Source: JACIWG01 sp049969935 (GTDB taxonomy: Archaea; Thermoproteota; Nitrososphaeria; JACIWG01). Taken from it: 39,311 nt of DNA. The position numbers and the translations under genes were made by a program. The notes below the pieces were generated by a model. It saw only the letters and a list, made by a program, of their open reading frames with translations. It ran no database searches and was not told where the DNA came from. The stretch is from the NCBI GenBank assembly GCA_049969935.1, contig JBMFNX010000012.1, forward strand, positions 1 to 39,311, given 5' to 3'. Positions 31,968 through 39,311 of the stretch are shown here, piece by piece; the first letter of the stretch is position 1; the number at the start of each line of letters is the position of its first letter.

Positions 31968-32927
31968 TTACTTTGTTAGGTATCGCCATGACAGCATTAT
32001 ACCGATTACGGCTAAGACTGTCGCAAATATGCCGAGATATATGAAGTCCATTATGAGAGCTGAGGCATCCAGCTGCAGTATAGTCAACTGTCTAATAGCG
32101 TCTGTCATGTACGAGAGAGGGTTAACACTGGCTATTACCTGCATCCATTCTGGCATCATGGAGATTGGGAAGAAGATGTTGCTTGAGAACATTAGAGGCA
32201 TCATTATCAGGTTTATGATTTGCATCGGCCTCTCCATTCTAGTAGACCTTAATGAAAATGCGATGAATACTGATGAGAGCCCTACTCCGAGTAAGAATAT
32301 TGCAGCATAAATTCCTAGCAGGTTAAGTATCGTGAAGGTTGAGCTCAAACGCAGTCCTAGAATGTATGCTAGAGCCAATATTATTGTCGCTTGGAAAATG
32401 GCCCTAAGGACTGCGTTGAAGATTTTAGCGAATATTATTGCAGCCCTCGACACTGGTGTGCTTATAACCTTGTCCAGGAAGCCTAGACGGCGGTCCCAAA
32501 CTATTGACATGCCACTGAACATTGTTGTCGTCATAACTATCATGGAAACCATGCCAATGGCCATGTAGCTGAAGTAGTCTGCAACCCCGAACGTGTTCTG
32601 CATAATCTTCGCACCTATATCAGAAAACATTTGCATGAGCATCTGTGAAACCATTGTGCCTGGAATAACTATAACCCCATTTATTGGAGGAGTTGCAAAG
32701 TTCCCTGGTATTGTTATGTTGGGAATGTTAATGTTGCCTAGGTTGCCGCTTGTGAAAAGCGCGCCTATATTCATTGATTTACCCAAAAATACCATCCATA
32801 TCAATGGCTGAATAATAAGCATTAGAACCATTACTGGATCCTTCAACCATTTTTTTAGTTCCCTAACTGTTAGAGCCCATAGGCCACGGAATACACTTGG
32901 ATGATACTCGTTTGCTTCACTCATCAT
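31968..32927 (-). CDS. ABC-2 type export permease (DrrB-like)
   Basis: A 319-residue permease with six predicted helices. An unusually large loop with NIGALFTSGNLGNINIPN (about 52-69) separates helix 1 from helix 2. The C-terminal ABC-2 signature resembles NPLSYMTDAIRQL (about 269-281). It pairs with the ATPase gene upstream by a 4-bp overlap. Such pairs export drugs, lipids or peptides; the substrate is unknown. Confidence 0.85.
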   Translation of the reverse strand: MMSEANEYHPSVFRGLWALTVRELKKWLKDPVMVLMLIIQPLIWMVFLGKSMNIGALFTSGNLGNINIPNITIPGNFATPPINGVIVIPGTMVSQMLMQMFSDIGAKIMQNTFGVADYFSYMAIGMVSMIVMTTTMFSGMSIVWDRRLGFLDKVISTPVSRAAIIFAKIFNAVLRAIFQATIILALAYILGLRLSSTFTILNLLGIYAAIFLLGVGLSSVFIAFSLRSTRMERPMQIINLIMMPLMFSSNIFFPISMMPEWMQVIASVNPLSYMTDAIRQLTILQLDASALIMDFIYLGIFATVLAVIGIMLSWRYLTK

Positions 32928-33925
32928 GATCTAGCCCTCCTTAAAGTTATCCTTTGAGCCCTAAACGCTTCTTTTGATTCTTCAGTATCACGGATAGCTC
33001 TGCCAGTGTATTCGAGGTAAACTTCGTTTAGGGTTGGTTCTGTAAGCGAAAGCCTAGTCACTGTATAACCATTTTTACGTAAGGCCTCAATTATAAGGGG
33101 GGCTGTTACCTCTCCAGACTCAGCCTTTATCCTATAGGAGCCGTTCTCGTTTCTCACGTCCTTAACATGTTCAAGGCTGCGGATTAGCCCGCTTACGTCA
33201 ACATTTTCTTTAATGCTTATTGTTATTATGTCTCCGCCTAGACTGTCTTTTAGCTCACTTGGCGTTCCAGTTGCAATTATTTTCCCGTGGTCGATTATGG
33301 CTATACGGTCACAGAGGACGTCAGCCTCCTCCAGATAATGTGTTGTCATGAAAAGTGTCATACCATATTCCTCCTTAAGTTTACGAATATAGTTCCATGT
33401 AGCAGCCCTGGTTTGGACGTCTAAGCCCAAGGTTGGCTCGTCCAAGAAAAGCACTTTAGGCCTATTAATTAGTCCACATGCTAGTTCAAGCCTTCGACGC
33501 ATTCCACCAGAATAGTTTTCAACCCTCTTGTCTTTGAATTGGGTTAATTCCACAAGTTCTAGGAGCTCGATAGCACGTTTCTTTGCAACTTCTCTAGGAA
33601 TACCGTACAGGTCTGCGCACAACATTATGTTTTCGTATCCCGTTAAGTCTTCGTCAGCTGTATATTCTTGTGGCACTACACCTATTACCCTCCTAACATC
33701 ATTTGCCTGCTTAACAATGTCATAGCCTAAAATAGATGCCTTGCCCTCGGTTGGCTTTAGAATGGTTATCAGCATGTTAATCGTTGTCGTTTTGCCGGCG
33801 CCGTTTGGGCCTAGGAAGCCAAATATTTCCCCACTTTTAACGCTAAAGTTTATGTGATCAACTGCAACTAGGCTTTTGTTGAAAACTTTCGTTAACCCTT
33901 CAGCCTTAATAACTTCCTCCGTCAA
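32924..33925 (-). CDS. ABC exporter ATPase (DrrA/CcmA-like)
   Basis: A 333-residue ATPase with a typical C-terminal domain of about 90 residues. Walker A GPNGAGKTT (about 39-47), Q-loop VVPQEY (about 85), signature NYSGGMRRRLELA (about 138-150), Walker B VLFLDEPTLGLD (about 158-169) and switch His in TTHYLEEA. TTG 33925 is the start, overlapping the PadR stop, with GGTGAG upstream. The unit is padR-ATPase-permease. Confidence 0.88.
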   Translation of the reverse strand: MTEEVIKAEGLTKVFNKSLVAVDHINFSVKSGEIFGFLGPNGAGKTTTINMLITILKPTEGKASILGYDIVKQANDVRRVIGVVPQEYTADEDLTGYENIMLCADLYGIPREVAKKRAIELLELVELTQFKDKRVENYSGGMRRRLELACGLINRPKVLFLDEPTLGLDVQTRAATWNYIRKLKEEYGMTLFMTTHYLEEADVLCDRIAIIDHGKIIATGTPSELKDSLGGDIITISIKENVDVSGLIRSLEHVKDVRNENGSYRIKAESGEVTAPLIIEALRKNGYTVTRLSLTEPTLNEVYLEYTGRAIRDTEESKEAFRAQRITLRRARS

Positions 33926-34512
33926 GCCTTCTCACCTTTCAGCTTTTCCCCTATTTCTTCAAGCCGCTTAGATGCATCATTTAAAACCGCCAAAGCCTCT
34001 TTTACAGCCTGCTCATCAAACTGTTCTTCAAGAGCTAAACCTAAGCCGATTAAAGCCTTGAACAGGCGCCTAAAAGATACACGAATTTCGCTAGCCCGCT
34101 CAGGTGGAATCCGCATCCAGAATGTGCCCATAACCGGTGAAACAAAGAACATTCTGTCCACATAGTGGGCCCGCATTTTCTGCTGTTCCTCGAGAAGCTG
34201 TTTCCCCTTATCCGTTAGATTGTACCGCCTCATTCCACTTTCTTCCGATGGCACTTCGCGAATATATCCGCGATCTTGAAGCCAAGCTAGAAGCGGATAA
34301 ACTGATCCAGGGCTAGGCTTCCAGCAACCATTAGTACGTTTTTCAATTTCATTCATAATTTCTGAACCGGACATGGGTTTCTCTTTTAAAAGTTCGAGTA
34401 CCTGATAGCGTAGATAACCCTTTGGCACAGTAGCCATATGCTTCAACCAGTACCCAAATGGTGGAACTGGTGGAGGTTGGATATAGGCTTCGTCTCCGTC
34501 AATCATGCTCAT
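33922..34512 (-). CDS. PadR-family transcription regulator
   Basis: A 196-residue PadR-type regulator. The winged helix (about 38-100) reads YQVLELLKEKPMSGSEIMNE, then PGSVYPLLAWLQDRGYI with the wing YNLTDKGKQLL. The C-terminal helices (about 115-195) form the dimer. PadR proteins commonly repress drug-exporter operons and release DNA upon binding the drug; as the first gene of the exporter operon it probably regulates itself and the pump. The first ATG is at 34512; ATG 34506 is possible. Confidence 0.88.
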   Translation of the reverse strand: MSMIDGDEAYIQPPPVPPFGYWLKHMATVPKGYLRYQVLELLKEKPMSGSEIMNEIEKRTNGCWKPSPGSVYPLLAWLQDRGYIREVPSEESGMRRYNLTDKGKQLLEEQQKMRAHYVDRMFFVSPVMGTFWMRIPPERASEIRVSFRRLFKALIGLGLALEEQFDEQAVKEALAVLNDASKRLEEIGEKLKGEKA

Positions 34513-34527
34513 ATCATCATCGATATG
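34510..34527. promoter_or_regulatory. Candidate PadR operator palindrome
   Basis: CATATC (34510-34515) and GATATG (34522-34527) form a perfect inverted repeat with a 6-bp spacer, overlapping the first padR ATG. A reverse TATA-like TTTATAAGG lies at 34545-34553, placing transcription start about 34523, inside the repeat. This suits autorepression. Confidence 0.5.
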
Positions 34528-35143
34528 GGGGCAAATATTAAGTCCTTATAAACTTTGTCCAGACAAAAAAGCAAACCAGTGTGCAAGCTATTGTCTAAGA
34601 ATTCTTCTCCACTTGAAGTTTATAGTGAAGTTCTTTAAGAAAATTGCATTTTTTGGATTATAGTAGAAGTGACCGGAACAAATGAGGTGCGAGAGGAAAG
34701 ATAAAGGGTATTATTCGCTTTCATCACGCCACTGAAATATGCAAACTTTCACACCCTACATGCTAAAGCCATGCACTGGAAACTGTCTGATGCAAGCTTA
34801 TAAAACATCATTTTTCATGGAACATGCAAATAATGTTTATTATAAAGGTAATTTATGAATTCTTTAGCAACCTCATCTTATATGAACCTATAAGCGTATA
34901 CATTTTGTTATTTCCATATCCTTTTTAACAAGCATAAGATATGTTAAATTAAGCTTTAAAGAAAAGTAATATTTTCATCTTAAATCAAATGCTTTCACCT
35001 CTTTTTTTGCTTCACCATAGACCAATTTTGAACTTCTATTCTCTCTAACACCATTTTAAGATTCTATATATGATATTGGGGATTCAAAAGTTATTTTTTA
35101 TAAAATTTTTTAATGAGGTTCTTGGAGTGGCGTTTGTGATGAT
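34513..35143. other. 630-bp intergenic stretch without a gene
   Basis: Holds the padR promoter and operator at one end and the flippase promoter (TTTTTTATAAAA at 35094-35105) at the other. A 39-codon frame from ATG 34739 is unrecognised and not supported. Otherwise AT-rich sequence with nothing I can identify. Confidence 0.5.
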
Positions 35144-36652
35144 TTGGCTAGAGGAGGTATAAGGCTACGTTTTTCTGGTTTCATAATTTTTGCTGCTAGG
35201 GTAGCTAGTATTGCTACAGGTTTGGCTTTTCAGTTGATGGTCGCCCGTTCTGTAACTGTAGAAGAGTATGGTATACTGTTTAACATTAACGATGTAATAG
35301 CCTACTTCACTGTTTTAGCCGGCGTTTTCCCGTTTTGGGCTTTGAGGTTTACTGCTCGAGCTAAAAGCGGTTCCGTTAAAACTGGGTTTGTTGTAAACTT
35401 GGCTATTGCTGTAGTATCTTCTTTAATATATTTGGCTGCAGCCTCTTCTATTACTTCGGCACTGGATATAGGCCGTGAATATGTTAGTTTATACTTTCTG
35501 GCTTCAGCACAGATAATTGAAGTCTATATGCTGAATATTTTCGAGTCATGTCTTCAGGCGAAGATGCCGCATACTTTAGGCTATGGTCTAATGCTTAGTG
35601 AAGTATGCAAGATTGTTTTGGGCTTTGTGTTGATAATATGTTTTAGGATGTCACTTTTTGGAGCGCTCGTAAGCATAATCGTTGGAGTGTGTGTTCAGCT
35701 CACATACTATTCGAGGCTTCTTTTAGTGAATTTGAGGGAAAAGGTTGTGTGGGCTTACGTTAGAGAATGGCTTAAGGGTTCTACAGCAAATATTTACTAT
35801 ATTATAGGTCAGCAGATAGGCGCCTTCACGTTTATAATGCTGTTTATTTACGGTGGTGAAGCTGCTAGGAGCGCTTATGGTGCTTCAGCCCAGATAGCAG
35901 CTATAGTATCCTACTCTTCATACTTGGCTTCAGCCCTTTATCCGAAGCTGTTGGCGGAACATAATAGTAAGGATGTGACCTCAATATTGAAGATGGTGCT
36001 GATGTTCGCTATACCTATGGCTGCTGGAGTGCTTGCAATGCCTGACTCATACCTTGCGGTCTTAAAGATCGAGTTTGTTGAAGCATGGCCTGTGCTTATG
36101 GTTTTAGCTATTGACTCGTTTACTGCTACACTTTCCACTATTTTTAGCTCCGTCATTTATGGATTAGAGAATTTGGATGAAAAGGCCAGCATATCATTTA
36201 AAGGGTTGGTTAAGAGTAGGCTTTTCGTTGTATTCACACTACCATATATTCAGTCAGCCATAGTCTTGCCTACAGCCTATTACATTTTGACAACATATAC
36301 ATGTGGACAGCCAATACCTTCTGCATTATACATTGCTGTCGTAAATTCGATAACAAGGTTTATCATATTCTTGATACTTTACAAGGTTGCGCGTGAAATG
36401 ACTGAAATATGTATTCCGTGGAGGAATATTGTAAAATATGTTTTTGCCTCCACTGTTATGGCGTCAATCCTTTACATGATACCTCATCCTACAAGATTGA
36501 GCCTAACCTTGGGCGTAACAGCCTTAGGCGCTACAATATACTTCACCATCTTAATGGCGATAGACCGTGAAGCGAAAAGCCTACTTTGGTCTGGTATAAA
36601 TGAAATCAAACGAAATCTACATATAAGCTGCAGTCCGATGAAAGCCAGTTAA
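35144..36652 (+). CDS. Polysaccharide flippase (Wzx/MATE-like, MVF fold)
   Basis: A 502-residue membrane protein with about 12-14 helices. The N-terminal FIIFAARVASIATGLAFQLM, then ARSVTVEEYGILFNIN is typical of polysaccharide-biosynthesis and lipid-linked oligosaccharide flippases (RfbX/Wzx). It would move lipid-linked sugars across the membrane for protein glycosylation or S-layer decoration. TTG 35144 is the only suitable start in frame; GGAGTGG lies at 35124-35130. No glycosyltransferase gene is directly adjacent. Confidence 0.82.
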   Translation: MARGGIRLRFSGFIIFAARVASIATGLAFQLMVARSVTVEEYGILFNINDVIAYFTVLAGVFPFWALRFTARAKSGSVKTGFVVNLAIAVVSSLIYLAAASSITSALDIGREYVSLYFLASAQIIEVYMLNIFESCLQAKMPHTLGYGLMLSEVCKIVLGFVLIICFRMSLFGALVSIIVGVCVQLTYYSRLLLVNLREKVVWAYVREWLKGSTANIYYIIGQQIGAFTFIMLFIYGGEAARSAYGASAQIAAIVSYSSYLASALYPKLLAEHNSKDVTSILKMVLMFAIPMAAGVLAMPDSYLAVLKIEFVEAWPVLMVLAIDSFTATLSTIFSSVIYGLENLDEKASISFKGLVKSRLFVVFTLPYIQSAIVLPTAYYILTTYTCGQPIPSALYIAVVNSITRFIIFLILYKVAREMTEICIPWRNIVKYVFASTVMASILYMIPHPTRLSLTLGVTALGATIYFTILMAIDREAKSLLWSGINEIKRNLHISCSPMKAS

Positions 36653-36783
36653 TTTATTATTGAAGCTAGAACTTGGAACTTTAGAGTAATGTGAAGCTGC
36701 TTTTAAGGCTATCTTGTCAATATCCAAGATTATGGATAGTGCTAATATTTAATTACCTCCCCTCATAATATCCTTTGGTTGGC

Positions 36784-37104
36784 ATGTCTGAGGATAAGCT
36801 TGCATCTTTTTTGAAGACTGCATCTGACTGGGCTAGGTTAAAGACTTCTGTTCCAGGCGTTTTTGTTCTCAAGCTTCCCGCTTACAAGAGTAATCCTGCT
36901 AGGCTTGCTGTCGAGCTTAATCCTGTTGATTCTTCAGGCAATCCTACAAAGAAGAGGGGTCTTGTACTCAGGTCCCTTGATGAGCTTGAAGAGTATGTTA
37001 AGATTTTCCAGTATGATAAGCTTTCTACACTCTTGAAGACCATTGATAGGGTTAATCCTCCAGCTAAGAAGGTTAGGCCTGGGGAAGAGGTTCTGGAAAT
37101 ATAG
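36784..37104 (+). CDS. Conserved-looking small protein upstream of Hef-like helicase
   Basis: A 106-residue soluble protein I do not recognise. It has a mixed pattern: helix SEDKLASFLKTASDWARL, strands GVFVLKLPAYK and RLAVELNPV, basic turn TKKRGLVLRSLDE, then a helix LEEYVKIFQYDKLSTLLKTI. This looks like a small alpha/beta nucleic-acid- or protein-binding module. ATG 36784 (MSEDKL) is preferred over TTG 36775; TATA AATATTTAAT near 36744-36753. It stops directly before the ATG of the helicase, so it is likely a partner of it. Confidence 0.6.
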   Translation: MSEDKLASFLKTASDWARLKTSVPGVFVLKLPAYKSNPARLAVELNPVDSSGNPTKKRGLVLRSLDELEEYVKIFQYDKLSTLLKTIDRVNPPAKKVRPGEEVLEI

Positions 37105-39174
37105 ATGGACTATGTTTCTCACCCCCTAATTTTTCCTGAAACTGTTGAGGATAGGCTTTACCAGCGTAAGATTGTTGAAGCAGCTAAAGAAAGGAACACT
37201 CTTGTTGTCTTACCCACTGCCTTGGGTAAGACTGTTATTTCTGCCCTGGTTGCCGCTGACATATTATACAATTTTAGAGATTATAGGGTTCTTGTTATGG
37301 CTCCCACCAGACCTCTTTGCATGCAGCACAAGAGCACTTTCGAGAAGATTATTATGTTGCCTGACGAAGACTTTACGCTTGTCACTGGCAGGTTTCCTCA
37401 AACCTTCAGGGAGAGTGTGTGGAGAGGCTCTTCTAGGATAGTTTTTGCAACACCTCAGGTTGTGAAAAACGACCTCTTATCCAAGATACTTGACTTGAGA
37501 AACTTCGGATTACTTGTTTTCGATGAAGCTCACCGTGCTGTTAAAGAGTACGCTTACACTGAAATCGCTAGACAGTATGTTGATTCTGCAGAATATCCTC
37601 TAATTCTCGGGATGACAGCGTCACCTGGCTCCGACATTGAAAGAGTTAAGATGGTCTGTAACGCATTATATATTGAGCATATAGAGTTTAGGAGTGAAGA
37701 AGATGATGACGTTAAACCCTATATTCAGCCGGTTAAGGTTGAATGGAAGAGGGTGAACTTTCCAATACAGTATCAGCCTATAAGGGACATATTATATGGT
37801 ATGCTATATGATAGGATCAGGTGGCTTAAAGATAGGGGATACTTGAAGAGCCAGATAGAAAATGTTTCTAGGAAGAGGCTTATAGAGCTTGGGGCAGAAC
37901 TAAGATATAATGTTGAAATGAGTATAGAAGAGGAGAGGGGCCCAATATATCATGCGATAATGGTGCAGTCATCAGCACTAACATTATATCACATGCTTGA
38001 GCTTCTTGAAACACAGGGTGCATACACGTTAAAGGCGTTCATAGAAAAGATGGAAGAAGATTGTAAGGCAAGCCATGGGCTGCTAGAAAGGGAGAAAGCA
38101 TACAATGAAATATTAAGCCTACTAAGTGGACCATGTAACATAGAGCATCCGAAAGTGAATATGTTGAAGGAGATTGTTAGAGAACAACTTTACAGTAACC
38201 CAGCATCAAGAATACTGGTTTTCACGCAGTACAGGGATACGGCGACACATTTGGTTGAAGAATTGAACAGGATAGAACATGTTAGAGCAAAAAGGTTTGT
38301 TGGACAGGCGACAAGGGCAGGAGACAGGGGACTAAGGCAAGAGGAGCAGGCGCAGCTCATAGAAGAACTGAGGAAGGGGGAAATAAATGTTCTAGTAGCA
38401 ACATCGATAGCGGAAGAGGGCCTAGACATACCGGAAGTAAACCAAGTAATATTTTATGAGCCGATACCGTCAGAAATAAGATACATACAGAGGAGAGGGC
38501 GGACTGGGAGAAGAACACCTGGAAAAGTAACAATATTGGCAACAGAGGACACACATGACATAATATACCTTTACACGTCAACGAAAAAGGTTGCAAAAAT
38601 GAAGGAGATAGCTTCAAAACTTAACACAATACTTACCCCAATATTGAGAACAAAACAGAAACCGGCACCAAACCCAATAACAAGAGAGGAAGTGGCGAAA
38701 ATAAAGAGGACAGTGCAGCCACTAAAAGAAATGGAAAAGTTAAGAGAATATGATAGGCAGGTGGAGAAGGCGACAAGAACATTATATCAGAAGATACTGG
38801 AAAAGGGGATAATGGGGATAGAAGAAGAACAACTATACAAGGAAATGGAGGAAGAAGGCTACAGTAGGAGCATAACAAAGGCAGCACTAACTAAACTGGT
38901 GAAAGCAAGGCATCTGGAAAACAGGGGCAGCGTAAAAGTGCCACTAAAAAATGTTCCAGGAGCAAAAATATTCGAGATAGAAATAGAAAAGATAATGCCG
39001 GGAGAAGCTATAGTGCTGGTAGAAGGAAAATGGTATGCAAAACTATCACCAGAAAACTATAATGGGCCAAAACAGCTAATAAGAAAGGGGGCACACTTTA
39101 AAGCACAGGCACAACTGTTTCACCAAAATGGTAAACTGCATATAAGGATATGGCAGATCCTACAAACATTATAA
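37105..39174 (+). CDS. Hef-like SF2 helicase without ERCC4 nuclease
   Basis: A 689-residue helicase of the Hef/FANCM type, which acts on stalled forks and branched DNA. Walker A is PTALGKT (37-43), motif II DEAH (140-143), motif III MTASPG (about 173), and motifs IV-VI follow: ILVFTQYRDTATHLVEEL, ATSIAEEGLDIPEVNQVIFY, IQRRGRTGR. After about residue 510 there is a charged linker, a winged-helix-like segment (about 570-620) and a C-terminal beta-rich end (AIVLVEGKWYAKLSPENY, then LHIRIWQIL). The ERKxxxD nuclease and HhH domains of euryarchaeal Hef are absent. Its codon bias changes along the gene. Confidence 0.85.
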   Translation: MDYVSHPLIFPETVEDRLYQRKIVEAAKERNTLVVLPTALGKTVISALVAADILYNFRDYRVLVMAPTRPLCMQHKSTFEKIIMLPDEDFTLVTGRFPQTFRESVWRGSSRIVFATPQVVKNDLLSKILDLRNFGLLVFDEAHRAVKEYAYTEIARQYVDSAEYPLILGMTASPGSDIERVKMVCNALYIEHIEFRSEEDDDVKPYIQPVKVEWKRVNFPIQYQPIRDILYGMLYDRIRWLKDRGYLKSQIENVSRKRLIELGAELRYNVEMSIEEERGPIYHAIMVQSSALTLYHMLELLETQGAYTLKAFIEKMEEDCKASHGLLEREKAYNEILSLLSGPCNIEHPKVNMLKEIVREQLYSNPASRILVFTQYRDTATHLVEELNRIEHVRAKRFVGQATRAGDRGLRQEEQAQLIEELRKGEINVLVATSIAEEGLDIPEVNQVIFYEPIPSEIRYIQRRGRTGRRTPGKVTILATEDTHDIIYLYTSTKKVAKMKEIASKLNTILTPILRTKQKPAPNPITREEVAKIKRTVQPLKEMEKLREYDRQVEKATRTLYQKILEKGIMGIEEEQLYKEMEEEGYSRSITKAALTKLVKARHLENRGSVKVPLKNVPGAKIFEIEIEKIMPGEAIVLVEGKWYAKLSPENYNGPKQLIRKGAHFKAQAQLFHQNGKLHIRIWQILQTL

Positions 39175-39256
39175 TAATATTCTATTAAGGCGTAGAGGCT
39201 ACAGTTTCTTGAACACCAATCTTATAAGGCTCCTTGAAGCCTCCACTTGAGAACTC

Positions 39257-39311
39257 TTAAACTACCTTCAGCATTAAACCACCCTCAAGGTAACTAAACA
39301 TGTTTTGACCC
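39257..39311 (-). CDS. Possible 3-prime end of a gene leaving the window
   Basis: The reverse strand from the right edge is open for 17 codons (…NMFSYLEGGLMLKVV) to a TAA at 39257-39259. The piece is too short to identify and may be chance. Confidence 0.15.
   Translation of the reverse strand, partial: GQNMFSYLEGGLMLKVV

Noticed and set aside
31915..32310. 131-codon forward frame
   Set aside because: Antisense to the ABC-2 permease gene, with low complexity from transmembrane codons.
34739..34858. 39-codon frame in the padR-flippase gap
   Set aside because: No SD, promoter spacing or recognisable similarity.
39227..39242. Short AGGCT/AGCCT hairpin after the helicase
   Set aside because: Only 5 bp with no T tract; too weak to call a terminator.
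1..39311. CRISPR arrays, tRNA and rRNA genes, intact insertion sequences
   Set aside because: No regularly spaced repeats, cloverleaf elements or transposase motifs were found by eye.

Overview
The window looks like archaeal, AT-rich chromosomal DNA, probably from the TACK/Thermoproteota side (Bathyarchaeia-like is my best guess, not proven). The archaeal signs are a GPN-loop GTPase, an AbrB-PhoU phosphate-type regulator, a Hef-type helicase, an Sfm1-like SPOUT methyltransferase, and many TATA boxes centred about 24-33 bp before start codons. That spacing means many genes would have leaderless or nearly leaderless mRNAs. I saw no rRNA, tRNA, CRISPR array or intact insertion sequence.

Layout. 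0.3-3.0 kb: GPN GTPase, an alpha/beta hydrolase and a glycosyltransferase. 3.1-6.2 kb: a corrinoid protein, a UroD-type zinc methyltransferase and a GPH/MFS symporter, probably an uptake and methyl-transfer operon. 6.2-7.6 kb: a GlcD-type FAD dehydrogenase. 7.6-8.3 kb: a frameshifted small membrane protein, a 12-bp inverted repeat and a striking 35-residue glutamate/aromatic microprotein. 8.3-10.2 kb: divergent AbrB-PhoU regulator and integral membrane protein. 10.15-10.82 kb: remains of a nucleotidyltransferase-HEPN gene pair. 11.0-14.6 kb: tungstate ABC transporter (tupABC) with a ModE-HTH/binding-protein regulator and a ModE-like operator in front of tupA.

14.6-18.5 kb: a regulator with internal duplication, small wHTH proteins, a GltD-like flavoprotein and a poly-proline-tailed membrane protein. 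18.6-21.7 kb: a Re-citrate-synthase-like enzyme followed by two-subunit aconitase/IPM-isomerase-type hydrolyase. 21.8-23.5 kb: ferritin-like protein and a cystathionine-gamma-synthase-type PLP enzyme. 23.6-30.1 kb: a compact histidine operon, hisG-hisD-HAD-hisB-hisH-hisA-hisF-hisI, without hisC or hisE. hisG appears to start at CTG, and the HAD protein is a natural candidate for histidinol-phosphatase.

30.1-31.4 kb: nicotinamidase plus Sfm1-like methyltransferase. 32.0-34.5 kb: padR, ABC ATPase and ABC-2 permease, a drug-export-type operon with a palindrome over the padR start. 35.1-36.7 kb: a polysaccharide flippase. 36.8-39.2 kb: a small unknown protein and a Hef-like helicase that lacks the ERCC4 nuclease and changes codon bias along its length.

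The most unusual items are the acidic microprotein, the dead MNT-HEPN pair, the CTG-started hisG, the Re-citrate-synthase/hydrolyase operon and the nuclease-less Hef. All identifications come from reading motifs; no database search was run.
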